Below, piece by piece: positions 15,900-25,170 of a stretch of DNA of 64,000 bases. The notes under the pieces were generated by a model. It saw only the letters and a program-made list of their open reading frames with translations. It ran no database searches and had not been told where the DNA came from. A program made the translations under genes and the position numbers. The DNA comes from Thermoguttaceae bacterium (GTDB lineage Bacteria > Planctomycetota > Planctomycetia > Pirellulales > Thermoguttaceae): the NCBI GenBank assembly GCA_017405595.1, contig JAFRAC010000017.1, positions 87,092 to 151,091 of the forward strand, given 5' to 3'. The first letter of the stretch is position 1. Every line of letters starts with the position of its first letter.

Positions 15900-17603
15900 A
15901 TGGCGATTCAGTTTATCGAGAAGGACGATTTGCCGGTCTCGCTCAACACGATGCAGATGCATATTGCCCGCGAAGCCCTCGACGAGGACGGCCGGCTGAC
16001 CGCGGTTCTGAATCAGCTCGGCGTCAAAACCGAGGAAGAGGGCCTCTACCTTATCGCCCGCAAACTCGGACTTCCGATGGCCGATTTGGCGAAATCGGAA
16101 GTCCCGGAAGAGATTCTGGACGGTTTTCCGATTAAGGCGGTTCACCGGGACGGCGTCTTTCCGATCGGCTCTGCCGATGACGGATCTCTTCTGATCGCCA
16201 CCTGCAACCCGTTTCACATCGAACCGATCGACGCGCTGGCCGCGATTCTCGGGCGGCCGGCGCTGCCGGTGGTCGTCCTTCCGGCGGAACTGGCAAAACT
16301 GATCAAAGGCCGTCTCGGCGTGGGGGCCGAGACGATCGAAGGGCTTCTGGCCCAGTCCGAAGAGGATGACGGGATTGAGGTACTCGAAGAAATTGACTGG
16401 GATCAGTCATCCGACGCGGCGATGGCGCAGGAAGCCTCGGTTGTCCGGCTGGTGAATGAAATTCTCACCGAAGCGGTCGAGTCGGGAACGAGCGACATTC
16501 ATATCGAGGCGCAGGAAACGGGAATGAAGATCCGTTACCGTATCGACGGGGTTCTTCAGACGCAGCCGATGCCTCCGGAAATCAACCGGTTCCAGTCGGC
16601 GATTGTCAGCCGCCTTAAAATCATGGCGCGGCTCAATATCGCGGAAAAGCGAATCCCGCAGGACGGCCGTATTAAGATCCGCGTGGCCGACCGCGCCGTT
16701 GACATTCGTCTTTCGATTATCCCGATGCTCCACGGCGAGGGAATCGTGATGCGTATTCTCGATAAAGACCGGATGAACTTTACCCTGCGCGGGATCGGGA
16801 TGGACGAGGACATCTACAAGATGTTCGGCCAGCTGATCAAACTTCCGCACGGGATCATCCTGGTGACCGGGCCGACCGGAAGCGGGAAAACGACGACGCT
16901 CTACAGTGCCCTGAACGAAATCAAAAGCGACGATACGAAGATTATCACGACCGAAGACCCGATCGAATATCAGCTCGACGGGATCAACCAGATTCAGGTG
17001 AATACCAAGGTGGGGCTGACCTTCGCGGCGAGCCTGCGCGCGATTCTGCGTCACGACCCCGATGTGGTTCTGGTCGGCGAAATCCGCGACTTCGAGACGG
17101 CCGAAAACGCGATTCAGGCGTCCCTGACCGGTCACCTGGTTTTCAGTACGCTTCACACCAACGACGCGGCCGGAGCGTATACCCGTATGATCGACATGGG
17201 GATTGAACCGTTCCTCGTCTCGACGACGGTCGAGGGGATTATGGCTCAGCGTCTTGTTCGCCGCCTCTGTCCGCACTGCAAGCAGCCGTACATCCCGACC
17301 CCCGACGAAGTGCCGAGCGATTTTCCGCTCCAGCGGCTTCTCGACTCCAAAGAGCCGATCTTTAAGCCGGGCGGGTGCCGCGAATGCCGTCAGACCGGTT
17401 ATTCGGGGCGTGCGGCGCTCTACGAGCTTCTGATTCCGACCGAGGAGGTGCGCCGCCTTGCGGGCCAAAAGGCCCCTTCCGGCGAAATTAAAAAACTCGC
17501 CCGCGCCGCCGGAATGGACACCCTTCGCGATAACGGCTGGAAAAAGGTTCTCAACGGCTTTACCTCGATCGACGAGGTGGTCCGTACCGCGAAGATGGAT
17601 TGA
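15900..17603 (+). CDS. gspE: Type II secretion ATPase GspE
   Basis: 567 residues. N-terminal GspE/PilB N1 domain (about 1-140), then the ATPase. Walker A is GPTGSGKTT near residue 324, Walker B is VVLVGEIRD near 390, and the His box GHLVFSTLHTNDA follows. A tetracysteine Zn module is present: CPHC near 458 and CRECRQTGYSGR near 492, which distinguishes GspE/PilB from retraction ATPases. It powers pseudopilus assembly with GspF. AGGAG lies 8 bases upstream of the ATG. It is transcribed divergently from the other gsp genes. A PilB (type IV pilus) role is the alternative, since this locus lacks secretin and GspC/L/M. Confidence 0.93.
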   Translation: MAIQFIEKDDLPVSLNTMQMHIAREALDEDGRLTAVLNQLGVKTEEEGLYLIARKLGLPMADLAKSEVPEEILDGFPIKAVHRDGVFPIGSADDGSLLIATCNPFHIEPIDALAAILGRPALPVVVLPAELAKLIKGRLGVGAETIEGLLAQSEEDDGIEVLEEIDWDQSSDAAMAQEASVVRLVNEILTEAVESGTSDIHIEAQETGMKIRYRIDGVLQTQPMPPEINRFQSAIVSRLKIMARLNIAEKRIPQDGRIKIRVADRAVDIRLSIIPMLHGEGIVMRILDKDRMNFTLRGIGMDEDIYKMFGQLIKLPHGIILVTGPTGSGKTTTLYSALNEIKSDDTKIITTEDPIEYQLDGINQIQVNTKVGLTFAASLRAILRHDPDVVLVGEIRDFETAENAIQASLTGHLVFSTLHTNDAAGAYTRMIDMGIEPFLVSTTVEGIMAQRLVRRLCPHCKQPYIPTPDEVPSDFPLQRLLDSKEPIFKPGGCRECRQTGYSGRAALYELLIPTEEVRRLAGQKAPSGEIKKLARAAGMDTLRDNGWKKVLNGFTSIDEVVRTAKMD

Positions 17604-17669
17604 TGCCGAAAGGGCTCTTTTTGCCGGTGAAACGGCTTTGTGTTCATTGCCCGCATCGGTTTTGCCGTC

Positions 17670-17698
17670 TTGACTCGCTTGGTTTTGGCCGTTAAAAT
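17670..17698 (+). promoter_or_regulatory. Promoter for the membrane hypothetical gene
   Basis: TTGACT (17670-17675), 17-bp spacer, TAAAAT (17693-17698). Its position excludes the upstream in-frame start at 17640 and supports the TTG at 17757. Confidence 0.6.
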
Positions 17699-17756
17699 GG
17701 ACATCCCGGGAAGGGGGGCGGAAGATTCGGATATTTCTTGCGAGGGTGTTTCCATT

Positions 17757-18488
17757 TTGAAAAGGTCGGTTCCCAAACGGCTCTCTCTTTTCCTTTCGGC
17801 GCTGTTCTTCGCGCTGGCGGGGATGGCCGCCCTTTTCGGAAGAGCCGGGGTTCTTCGTGTCGGTTCGCCGGAGATTTCCCCGAAACTCGAGAAGTCGGCC
17901 AAAGCCTATCTTCGGCAGACGGCGCGCATTTTGGGGGACCGGTATCAGGACGATTTTTACCGGACGGCGGTCGAGGCGCGGCTGGCCGGTTTTGCGGAAC
18001 CCCGGGCCGATGAAGCACATTGCCGAAGGGAATATTTCTGCCGGTTCGACCGGGATGAAGCGTTGGATGAGGCGCTTGCCTTTCTCGACGAAGTCGATTC
18101 GGGGATCCCGGCAAGGCCGGCAGAAGTCTTCTATACCGCCGGGAATCCCCTTAACGCGATGGCCGATTCCCTGATCAGCGGGATTCCCCGGTACAGGGCC
18201 GTTTCCTGCCGTCTCGGCCGGCGGGCCGGTTTTCCCCTTTGGGAATGGCTTGGTTTTCTCTTTTCGTTTCCGTTCCTGTTGACGGCCCCTTTTCCCGCTT
18301 CTCCCCTTGCCGAGGCCGGGGGCGCGGGAACCGGCGCGATCGCGAAATTCTTCGCGGGACTGACCTCTCTTTTATCACCCCTTTTCCTCTCCGCCTTTTC
18401 GGATGGCGCACGTTCCGAAAGGACGTTTCCGTCCCTTTCCCCCCGGTTTTCCCCCGGCGAAAAAGGATTCGCGCCTCTTCGGCTCTAG
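17757..18488 (+). CDS. Hypothetical membrane-anchored protein
   Basis: About 243 residues if started at TTG 17757, with GAGGG ten bases upstream. It begins LKRSVPKRLSLFLSALFFALAGMAALFG: basic residues then a hydrophobic helix, so a membrane anchor or signal peptide. The middle part is Asp/Glu/Arg-rich (KLEKSAKAYLRQTARILGDR). A second hydrophobic region (about 160-225, WEWLGFLFSFPFLLTAPFP and LTSLLSPLFLSAF) could be membrane. I recognise no family. It stands alone between gspE and the DUF1559 gene. Start and function are uncertain. Confidence 0.5.
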   Translation: MKRSVPKRLSLFLSALFFALAGMAALFGRAGVLRVGSPEISPKLEKSAKAYLRQTARILGDRYQDDFYRTAVEARLAGFAEPRADEAHCRREYFCRFDRDEALDEALAFLDEVDSGIPARPAEVFYTAGNPLNAMADSLISGIPRYRAVSCRLGRRAGFPLWEWLGFLFSFPFLLTAPFPASPLAEAGGAGTGAIAKFFAGLTSLLSPLFLSAFSDGARSERTFPSLSPRFSPGEKGFAPLRL

Positions 18489-18562
18489 TCTCGTTGAATG
18501 CGGCTTTTTCGGCGTGTTAAGCGTTTTTAAACCGGCTTTTAAATCGAGGCAAAAGAAGAATT

Positions 18563-19555
18563 ATGCGATACAGTTTGAACGAGAGGCGTTCCGCAGGCGG
18601 TTTTACCCTGGTCGAGCTTTTGGTGGTGATTGCGATCATCGGCATTCTGATCGGCCTGCTGCTCCCTGCGGTGCAGTCGGCACGCGAGGCGGCCCGCCGA
18701 ATGAAATGCTCGAACAACATCAAGCAGATCGTTTTGGCGTTCCATGGATTTCATGACGTGAACGGAGCGCTCCCGCCGGAGTGCAAATTGAACGCCGCAA
18801 CACGGACAAGCGAGGGCTACGGAATCCTGACCAAGGCGCTCCCCTTTCTGGAGCAGGCGGGGATTTACGACCGCATCGACTTTAAGAAGAATTACGAGGA
18901 AAACGAAGGGGACGAGGGATACGAGGGAACCGAAGACCTGGCCAAAGTGCGGGTCCCCTCCTTTCTTTGTCCGAGCTGCTCGAACGAAGAGTCGAGCATG
19001 AAAAAATACCAGCAGGAGCTGGAATGCTTTACCGCCCATTATTACGGCAATTCCGGCGCGGTCGGCGAAAAGTCGGGTTCGACCGAGTACCATCTCGCCC
19101 GCAAAAAGGAAGAGAACAGCATCAGCTTCTACGGAATGGATATGAGCGGCGGTCCCTGCGCCGATAACGGGATCTTCTTCGAGAACAAGGGGGTCCGGTT
19201 TGCCGACATTACCGACGGGCTCTCGAACACGTTCGGGATGGGCGAGATTGCCCACAAGGATTACGAGGGCTACTTCGCCTGGATCCGCGGGGGCTACTAC
19301 TTTCAGGGGGGACCGGTCATTTACGTCAGTTCGAAAAATCTCGAGTGGGAACTGAACGCGATCAGAGATGAAAACAACGAAAACCATGAACAGTACACCA
19401 CGTTTTACAGTTCCGGCTCCTTCTCGAGCCACCATCCCGGCGGGGTGATGTTCGGAATGATGGACGGGAGCGTGCGTTTCGTCAACGACGTGATCGATAA
19501 GAAGACCCTTCTCCGGACCGCCAGCCGGAACGGCCACGAGCCGGCGACGCTCTGA
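18563..19555 (+). CDS. DUF1559 protein with prepilin-type N-terminus
   Basis: 330 residues. The N-terminus is the classic planctomycete form GGFTLVELLVVIAIIGIL, with cleavage after Gly and Glu at +5, leading into LLPAVQSAREAARRMKCSNN, IKQIVLAFHGFHD and ALPPE, the diagnostic start of DUF1559. The C-terminus holds SSHHPGGVMFGMMDGSVRFV, the H-x-G-G...DGSVRF motif of this family. Planctomycetes carry these in many copies. They are thought to be pseudopilin-like exported proteins of unknown function and may be handled by the T2SS/pilus machinery encoded just upstream. Confidence 0.9.
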   Translation: MRYSLNERRSAGGFTLVELLVVIAIIGILIGLLLPAVQSAREAARRMKCSNNIKQIVLAFHGFHDVNGALPPECKLNAATRTSEGYGILTKALPFLEQAGIYDRIDFKKNYEENEGDEGYEGTEDLAKVRVPSFLCPSCSNEESSMKKYQQELECFTAHYYGNSGAVGEKSGSTEYHLARKKEENSISFYGMDMSGGPCADNGIFFENKGVRFADITDGLSNTFGMGEIAHKDYEGYFAWIRGGYYFQGGPVIYVSSKNLEWELNAIRDENNENHEQYTTFYSSGSFSSHHPGGVMFGMMDGSVRFVNDVIDKKTLLRTASRNGHEPATL

Positions 19556-19584
19556 TTTCAAGGTGACAAGCGGAGGAAACGGAA

Positions 19585-20793
19585 ATGCGGATTGCGGTTT
19601 TTCTGGCGGCGGTTTTTTCTCTTTTGTTCTGGACCGTGCCGGACACGATCGCCCAGACCGCGGACGGCGAGGTTGTGGTTGCCGGCGAGCCGGCGGGCCG
19701 GGATCGGGAGGCCTGGGAAAAGACGCGTCTTGAAATGAGCGTCTTCGGCGCCGATTACCTGAAAAGAACGCAGGAAGATTCGGGCGGGTGGACGACCGAA
19801 AAAGGGATCGGCACCTCGCTGATCGTGCTGCTCGGGCTCCTTCGCGCCGGCTGTCCGGTTGACGATCCGGCGGTCGCCCGCGGCCTGGACTATGTTCAGC
19901 GCGCGGTACAGGCCGACGGGGGGATTTACACACCCGGCGGGCATATCCCGGTTTATGAGTCGTGCCTGGCGCTCTCCTGTTTCGCCTATGCCAGGCAGGT
20001 GTCCGGTTCCGACCGGTTCGACGGGATTTTGAAACACGGCGAAGAGTTCGTCCGCGGCCAGCAGTATTCCGAAGAGAACGGCACCTCTCCCGACGATAAG
20101 GCGTACGGCGGGCTCGGGTACGGGAAGGGGTCCCGCCCGGATCTTTCGAACACGCAGTTTTTTGTCGATACGCTCCGGGACCTGGGGGCCGACTTCGACG
20201 ATGAGGCCATCCAGCGCGCCGTAACCTTCGTTTCGCGGTGCCAGAACCTTTCCGGCGGCGAGGAAGGGACTGTGACTGCCGAGGAAACCGCCGAGGAAAA
20301 CGGTGATGAGGAACGCCAGGGTTCCCCCGGTGAAAATCCGGAGAATGAAGGCGGTTTTTTCTATACATGCATGGCAAACGAAAATCCGGCGGGGCAGGAG
20401 GCGGACGGCGGACTGCGCTGTTACGGCAGCATTACCTACGCCGGTCTGAAAAGCCTCATCTATGCCGGCCTGACCGAATCAGACCCCCGCGTCGAGGCGG
20501 CGACGGGCTGGATCCGAAAGAACTATTCGACCACGCACAACCCGGGACTCGGCCTGCGCGGCCTGTATTACTATTATCATACCATGGCGCGTACGATGGA
20601 TGTCCTTCAGAGCGATCTTTTTACGGACGAATCGGGAGTTTCCCACTTCTGGAAAGGGGAATTGATTCAGGTTTTTGCCCAGCGCCAGCGTCCCGACGGC
20701 TCCTGGGCGAACAGCAACCCGATGTGGTTCGAATCGGATCCGAATCTGGTTACGGGATACGCGCTCATCGTGCTTTCCTACTGCGCGCTTTAA
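19585..20793 (+). CDS. Exported alpha/alpha-toroid repeat protein (prenyltransferase/squalene-cyclase-like repeats)
   Basis: 402 residues. The N-terminus MRIAVFLAAVFSLLFWTVPD...AQT is a Sec signal peptide cleaved near residue 24. Repeats with the prenyltransferase/squalene-oxidase pattern follow: FGADYLKRTQEDSGGWT, IGTSLIVLLGLLRAG, QADGGIYTPGGHIPVYESCLAL, YGGLGYGKGS, LRCYGSITYAGLKSLIYAG, RQRPDGSWANSNPMWF. A Glu-rich linker interrupts at about 230-255. The catalytic DCTA or zinc residues of true cyclases or transferases are not visible, so an enzymatic role is unproven; planctomycetes have many such exported proteins. It lies 29 bp after the DUF1559 gene and is probably co-transcribed. Confidence 0.75.
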   Translation: MRIAVFLAAVFSLLFWTVPDTIAQTADGEVVVAGEPAGRDREAWEKTRLEMSVFGADYLKRTQEDSGGWTTEKGIGTSLIVLLGLLRAGCPVDDPAVARGLDYVQRAVQADGGIYTPGGHIPVYESCLALSCFAYARQVSGSDRFDGILKHGEEFVRGQQYSEENGTSPDDKAYGGLGYGKGSRPDLSNTQFFVDTLRDLGADFDDEAIQRAVTFVSRCQNLSGGEEGTVTAEETAEENGDEERQGSPGENPENEGGFFYTCMANENPAGQEADGGLRCYGSITYAGLKSLIYAGLTESDPRVEAATGWIRKNYSTTHNPGLGLRGLYYYYHTMARTMDVLQSDLFTDESGVSHFWKGELIQVFAQRQRPDGSWANSNPMWFESDPNLVTGYALIVLSYCAL

Positions 20794-20915
20794 GGGAACA
20801 ACGGGGGAGCCGAAACATGGTTGTTTTTCGGGCCGATCCGGTATAGAATGGCCCTGATCCTTTTCAGGAGGTTACAGACGGGGTGCCAAACGGGGAAGGG
20901 AGGAAGAAAGGTACA

Positions 20916-21734
20916 ATGAAACGCAGAGAATTGTTTGCGCTCGGCACAGCGGCTTTAGGCGGCCTTTTTACCGGGGAATCCTCTCCGGCCGCCGCGGCCG
21001 GCGGGGCGCCGGTTTGGACGTATGAACCGCTCGACGGTGCGCTCGTGGCGCAGAAGGCGTACGATCTATATGCCGAGGGAAGCTGTATGTATGCCGCTTT
21101 CCGTTCGATTGTCGAACAGGTTGGCCTCAGGCGTGCCGAAAAGCACCCGCTCGAGGCGGAGCAGTGGACCCGTTTCCCCTACTACATGATGGCCTACGGG
21201 AAAGGGGGCGTACACGATTACGGCTCGCTCTGCGGCATTCTGAACGGATGCGCCGCGGCCATCTCCCTTTTTGTGACCGACCGGAAAGACGCCGCCTGGC
21301 TGACATACACCCTCTTCAATTTTTACGAGGATACGCTTCTGCCGGTCTTTGTTCCGGCCGAGACCAAATTCCGCGAGATTCCGCAGTCCCTTTCCGAGTC
21401 GGTGCTCTGCCATGTTTCGGTTTCCCGCTGGACCGCCGAGGCCGATGAAACGGCGGAATCGCCCCGCCGCAAAGAGCGGTGCAAGCGTCTTGTCGGCGAT
21501 CTTGCCGCCAAAACGGCCGAACTGCTGAACAGCTACTTCGCAAACGGAAAGTGCTGCCCGGCCAAAGAAGGGAAAGAGACCGCCACCGCGTGGGGCGGGA
21601 CGACGGCCACCCTCAGCCGGCCGGCGTCGGACTGCACGGCCTGCCACAATCCCGACGGGGAACAGCCCGGCGTGAATGTGAAAATGAACTGTTCCCCCTG
21701 CCACAGCGACTTGCCGCCGGATCACGGCCGGTAA
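20916..21734 (+). CDS. Tat-exported dihaem, split-Soret-cytochrome-like (C_GCAxxG_C_C) protein
   Basis: About 272 residues. MKRRELFALGTAALGGLFTG is a twin-arginine-type signal. The core (GSCMYAAFRSIVEQVG, FPYYMMAYGKGGVHDYGSLC, GILNGCAAAISLF) matches split-Soret cytochrome c and C_GCAxxG_C_C proteins. Two CxxCH haem c sites lie at the C-terminus: DCTACHNP and NCSPCHSD, about 17 residues apart. In the known protein haems stack at a dimer interface. A periplasmic redox role is expected, substrate unknown. The ATG at 20916 has GGAGGAAG and AAAGG upstream and was preferred over the GTG at 20883. Confidence 0.75.
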   Translation: MKRRELFALGTAALGGLFTGESSPAAAAGGAPVWTYEPLDGALVAQKAYDLYAEGSCMYAAFRSIVEQVGLRRAEKHPLEAEQWTRFPYYMMAYGKGGVHDYGSLCGILNGCAAAISLFVTDRKDAAWLTYTLFNFYEDTLLPVFVPAETKFREIPQSLSESVLCHVSVSRWTAEADETAESPRRKERCKRLVGDLAAKTAELLNSYFANGKCCPAKEGKETATAWGGTTATLSRPASDCTACHNPDGEQPGVNVKMNCSPCHSDLPPDHGR

Positions 21735-21814
21735 ACTGCGGATGACGCGCCGTTTCGGCCGGCCGCGCGCGGCGCTTTACGTGCCGCGTGCGGCATTTGA
21801 GAAGCTTTTCGCGA

Positions 21815-23230
21815 TCAGAAGATCTTTCCCGGGTTCATGATCCCGTTGGGGTCGAGCGCGTTTTTGACGGCGCGGAGCGTGTCGAGGAATTCCGGTGCGC
21901 AGGTCGAGGCCATGAAGGGCCTGCGTTTGCAGCCGATCCCGTGTTCCCCGGAAATCCGTCCCCCAAGCCGGGCGACTTCGGCGTAGAGTTCCCGCAAAAG
22001 CGCCTGAAGAACCTCATCCCAGTGTTCATCGGACCAGTCGGCGGGCGCGCAGATGCGGCTGTGAACATTTCCGTCCCCCGCATGCCCGTAACAGGGAATC
22101 GCCAGATGATACTTCGCGGCGAGCCGGCCGCACTCGGTAACCACGGCCGGAATCGACGCGCAGGGAACCACGATGTCTTCCCCGGACTGGCGGGGGAACG
22201 CCTGACTGAACGCTTCGGGGATGGAACGGCGGATCTTCCAGACACGTTCCGAGTCTGCCCTGGTGTCGGCGACGTAAATTTCGGATGCGCCCCCTTTCTG
22301 CAGATAGCGGCCGAGCGCTTCGGACTGGCCGGCGAGCATTTCCGGATCGTTCCCGTCGACCGAAACCAAGAGAACCGCCCCGGCATCCAGAAACGGAAGC
22401 GTTTCGTTCAGGTCGAGGCAGCCTTGCCGAAACGCGTCCCCGTCCATGAATTCGATCGAAACCGGGGTTATTCCCGTTCCGGTGATCATGGCCGGAACCG
22501 CCGCGACCGCCGTGTCGCTGTCGGGGAAGAGAGCTAAAAGGTCGTACTGGAACCGGGGGCGCGGAATGACTTTCAGGATGATTTTGGTAAAAATGCCGAG
22601 GGTCCCTTCTGAGCCGGTCAGGAGGGGGATCAGGTTGTAGCCGGTCACATCTTTGAGGAGTTTTCCTCCCAGATTGAGAATGCTGCCGCTGGGAAGGACG
22701 ACCTCAAGGCCGAGAACGTATCGGGCGGTCACGCCGTATTTGACGGCTTTTCCCCCGCCGGCGTTTTCGGCGACATTCCCCCCGATCTGGCACATTTCGA
22801 CGCTCATCGGGTATCCGGCGTAAAAGAGGCCGTGCGGCTTTAAATACTCGTTGATATCGTTGGCGATCACTCCCGGCTCGACGGTGATCGTCATGTTGGC
22901 CTTATCGAGTTCAAGGATCCGGTTGAACCGCTGCATGGCGACGACAATCCCGCCGCAGACGGGAACGGTTCCCCCGGAAAGGCCCGATCCGGCGCCGCGC
23001 GGCGTGACCGGAATCCGCCGCTCGTTTGCCAGCCGGACGATCGCCGCGACCTGTTCGGCGGAATCGGGTTTGACCACGGCTTCGGGGAGACGCCGGTAAT
23101 GCGTGCCGGGGATTTCGTCGTGCGAGAACGGTTCGAGACGTTCGGCGTCGCGGTAAACGACGTGGGACTCGCCGCAGATTTCGGCGAGCGTTCGCGCGAT
23201 TTCGGGAGTGACCGGATTGTATTTCGTCAT
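21815..23230 (-). CDS. glcD: FAD-linked oxidase (GlcD/D-lactate dehydrogenase type)
   Basis: 471 residues, typical GlcD length. FAD-binding type 4 domain: PVTPRGAGSGLSGGTVP, NMTITVEPGVIANDINEYL, GGNVAENAGGGKAVKYG and GSEGTLGIFTKI. The C-terminal FAD-linked oxidase domain shows ACYGHAGDGNVHSR-like CYGHAGDGNVHSRI and the GGRISGEHGIGCKRR end. It oxidises a 2-hydroxy acid such as glycolate or D-lactate. It is the third gene of an etfB-etfA-glcD operon (35 bp after etfA), so electrons probably pass to the flavoprotein EtfAB, as in LctBCD-type lactate dehydrogenase complexes. Confidence 0.85.
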   Translation of the reverse strand: MTKYNPVTPEIARTLAEICGESHVVYRDAERLEPFSHDEIPGTHYRRLPEAVVKPDSAEQVAAIVRLANERRIPVTPRGAGSGLSGGTVPVCGGIVVAMQRFNRILELDKANMTITVEPGVIANDINEYLKPHGLFYAGYPMSVEMCQIGGNVAENAGGGKAVKYGVTARYVLGLEVVLPSGSILNLGGKLLKDVTGYNLIPLLTGSEGTLGIFTKIILKVIPRPRFQYDLLALFPDSDTAVAAVPAMITGTGITPVSIEFMDGDAFRQGCLDLNETLPFLDAGAVLLVSVDGNDPEMLAGQSEALGRYLQKGGASEIYVADTRADSERVWKIRRSIPEAFSQAFPRQSGEDIVVPCASIPAVVTECGRLAAKYHLAIPCYGHAGDGNVHSRICAPADWSDEHWDEVLQALLRELYAEVARLGGRISGEHGIGCKRRPFMASTCAPEFLDTLRAVKNALDPNGIMNPGKIF

Positions 23231-23265
23231 GGGGCTTCTGCGCCGTACGCCGTTCGGCGGCCGGT

Positions 23266-24249
23266 TTATCTGGTTTTTGGGGAAAACCCGTCGATCAGGC
23301 GGGGAACGACTTCGAACAGATCGCCGACGATTCCCAGGTCGGCGGCCTGAAAGATCGGGGCTTCGGGATCGGTATTGACCGCCACGATTTTTTTGGCGGT
23401 CCGCATCCCCGCCAAATGCTGTACCGCGCCGGAAATCCCGAGGGCGATATAGATGTCGGGGACAACGGTCTTTCCGGAAAGGCCGATCTGCGCCGAGTAG
23501 GGGAGCCAGCCGCGGTCGACCACTTCGCGGGTCGCGCCGACGGCCGCCCCGATTCGGCTTGCCAGAGTTTGGGCAAGGCGGATATTCTCTTTTCGTCTGA
23601 TCCCGCGGCCGACCGCGACAATCCTCTTTGCCCCGGCGAGTTCTTCGCCTGCCGGCAGTTTAACCGACGAGGCCGTTTTCGGCGCCCCGGCCGTAAAGAG
23701 AGAGTCGGGGACAGCCAGACGCCTGATCGGTGCGCCGGTTTTTCCGACCGGCTGAGCCTGGGGGATCGAGTGGGGGCGCACCGTCGCCATCTGAGGCCGG
23801 TGACGCGGTGTTTTGATCACGGCGGTCACATTTCCGCCGATGGCCGGGCGTGTCTGCAGGAGGAGCCCTGATTCCGGCTCAATCTCCAGCTGAGTGCAGT
23901 CGGCGGTCAGGCCGGTTTTCATGAGCATGGCCGCGTACGGAAAGAGGGTGCGCCCAAACAGGGTTGCTCCCCCGAGAAGAACGTCCGGCTTTTCGGTTTC
24001 GCAGAACGATTTGACCAGTTCGGCATAAAGGGCGGTATCGGCCCTGTCGAGACGGCCGTCTTCATAGACGACGACCGTTCCGGCGCCGGAACAGGCGAGA
24101 CGCTCGAGTTCGGGTTCGCCGACCGAGGGTGTGATCAGGATTGCGGTGATCTCTTCGGGCGCGGTCAGCGTCCGGCACCAGGCAAGGAGTTCCAGGGCTC
24201 CCCCGGTGATTTTCCCCCCAGCGGTTTCGGCAAAGAAGGCGGCTTTCAT
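23266..24249 (-). CDS. etfA: Electron transfer flavoprotein alpha subunit
   Basis: 327 residues. The C-terminal FAD domain is clear: IVAVGRGIRRKENIRLAQ, IGAAVGATREVVDRGWLP, QIGLSGKTVVPDIYIALGIS, GAVQHLAGM and VAVNTDPEAPIFQAADLGIV. The N-terminal Rossmann-like domain precedes it. There is no N-terminal ferredoxin domain, unlike the EtfA of Acetobacterium lactate dehydrogenase. It overlaps etfB by 4 bp. Partner of GlcD. Confidence 0.92.
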   Translation of the reverse strand: MKAAFFAETAGGKITGGALELLAWCRTLTAPEEITAILITPSVGEPELERLACSGAGTVVVYEDGRLDRADTALYAELVKSFCETEKPDVLLGGATLFGRTLFPYAAMLMKTGLTADCTQLEIEPESGLLLQTRPAIGGNVTAVIKTPRHRPQMATVRPHSIPQAQPVGKTGAPIRRLAVPDSLFTAGAPKTASSVKLPAGEELAGAKRIVAVGRGIRRKENIRLAQTLASRIGAAVGATREVVDRGWLPYSAQIGLSGKTVVPDIYIALGISGAVQHLAGMRTAKKIVAVNTDPEAPIFQAADLGIVGDLFEVVPRLIDGFSPKTR

Positions 24250-25046
24250 TCTTCCTCCTTCCGGCCCAAAAGATCGGTGAACGCTTCCCGCGCCTGTTCA
24301 AGGGCGGCGGAATCGGTTATCCGAACCATTCTTCCCCGGCGGGTTAACTGAGGGTGAAGAACGCGGACAACCCGCGTCGGCGAGGCCTTGAGACCGGCTT
24401 CATCGGGAGAGAAACCCAGATCGTTCGCGGTGAGAAGAGTGACCGGTTCGCGCCGGGCCCAAATCTTCCGTTCCAGCCGGGGCAGGTCCGCCTGTCCGAT
24501 CCCCTTCGCAACCGAAATGAGGGCGGGCGTGCGGAAAGTCAGGGTCTCTTTTTCAGACTCGGCGGATCGCGTGACTTCAAAAAGATTGTCGCGGATTCGG
24601 GTGAGGGATTCCGCTCCCGTGATCACCGGCCAGCCGAGTTTGGCGGCGATTTCCGGGCCGACCTGACCGGTCTCGCCGTCCGAGGCGCGCAGCCCGGTCA
24701 AAACCAGGTCGAACGGGCCGGATCGCTCGATGGCGGCCGCGAGAATCAGCGCGGTCACATACGAATCGCTTCCGGCGCAGGCGCGGTCGCAGATGAGAAT
24801 GGCGCGGCCGGCCCCCAACGCCAGCGCCTGGCGCAGCGTCTGTTCGCCGGTCGAAGGACCCATACAGATCGCGGTCAGCGATGAATCGGGAACATCTTTG
24901 ATAAGGCGCACCGCCGCGGCCAACGCGCACAGGTCGAGCGGGTTGGTAACCGCGTCGGTCTCGCTGCGGCGGAGCGTACCGGTTTCCGGATCGAGCCGAA
25001 CCGCCTGAGAGTCCGGAACCTGTTTCAAAAGGACGGCGATTTTCAT
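24246..25046 (-). CDS. etfB: Electron transfer flavoprotein beta subunit
   Basis: About 266 residues starting MKIAVLLKQVPDS, the canonical EtfB start; an in-frame ATG 21 bases upstream (25067) would add seven residues. Also seen: DPETGTLRRSETDAVTNPLDLCA, GREQTLRQALALGAGRA-like GEQTLRQALALGAGRAI, and the conserved TGLRASDGETGQVGPEIAAKLG loop. With EtfA it forms the electron carrier for the FAD dehydrogenase downstream. Neither start has a clear ribosome binding site. Confidence 0.9.
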   Translation of the reverse strand: MKIAVLLKQVPDSQAVRLDPETGTLRRSETDAVTNPLDLCALAAAVRLIKDVPDSSLTAICMGPSTGEQTLRQALALGAGRAILICDRACAGSDSYVTALILAAAIERSGPFDLVLTGLRASDGETGQVGPEIAAKLGWPVITGAESLTRIRDNLFEVTRSAESEKETLTFRTPALISVAKGIGQADLPRLERKIWARREPVTLLTANDLGFSPDEAGLKASPTRVVRVLHPQLTRRGRMVRITDSAALEQAREAFTDLLGRKEEE

Positions 25047-25170
25047 GGGGTTTTGTTGTTTCCGCATGGTTAAGTAATTTCGTGCGATTTGACGGGTGGG
25101 CTCCTCTCGTCCACTATTTTACAGGCGAAAAGCGTTTTACCAAGACACGGGATAAACAGGATTAAGGTGC

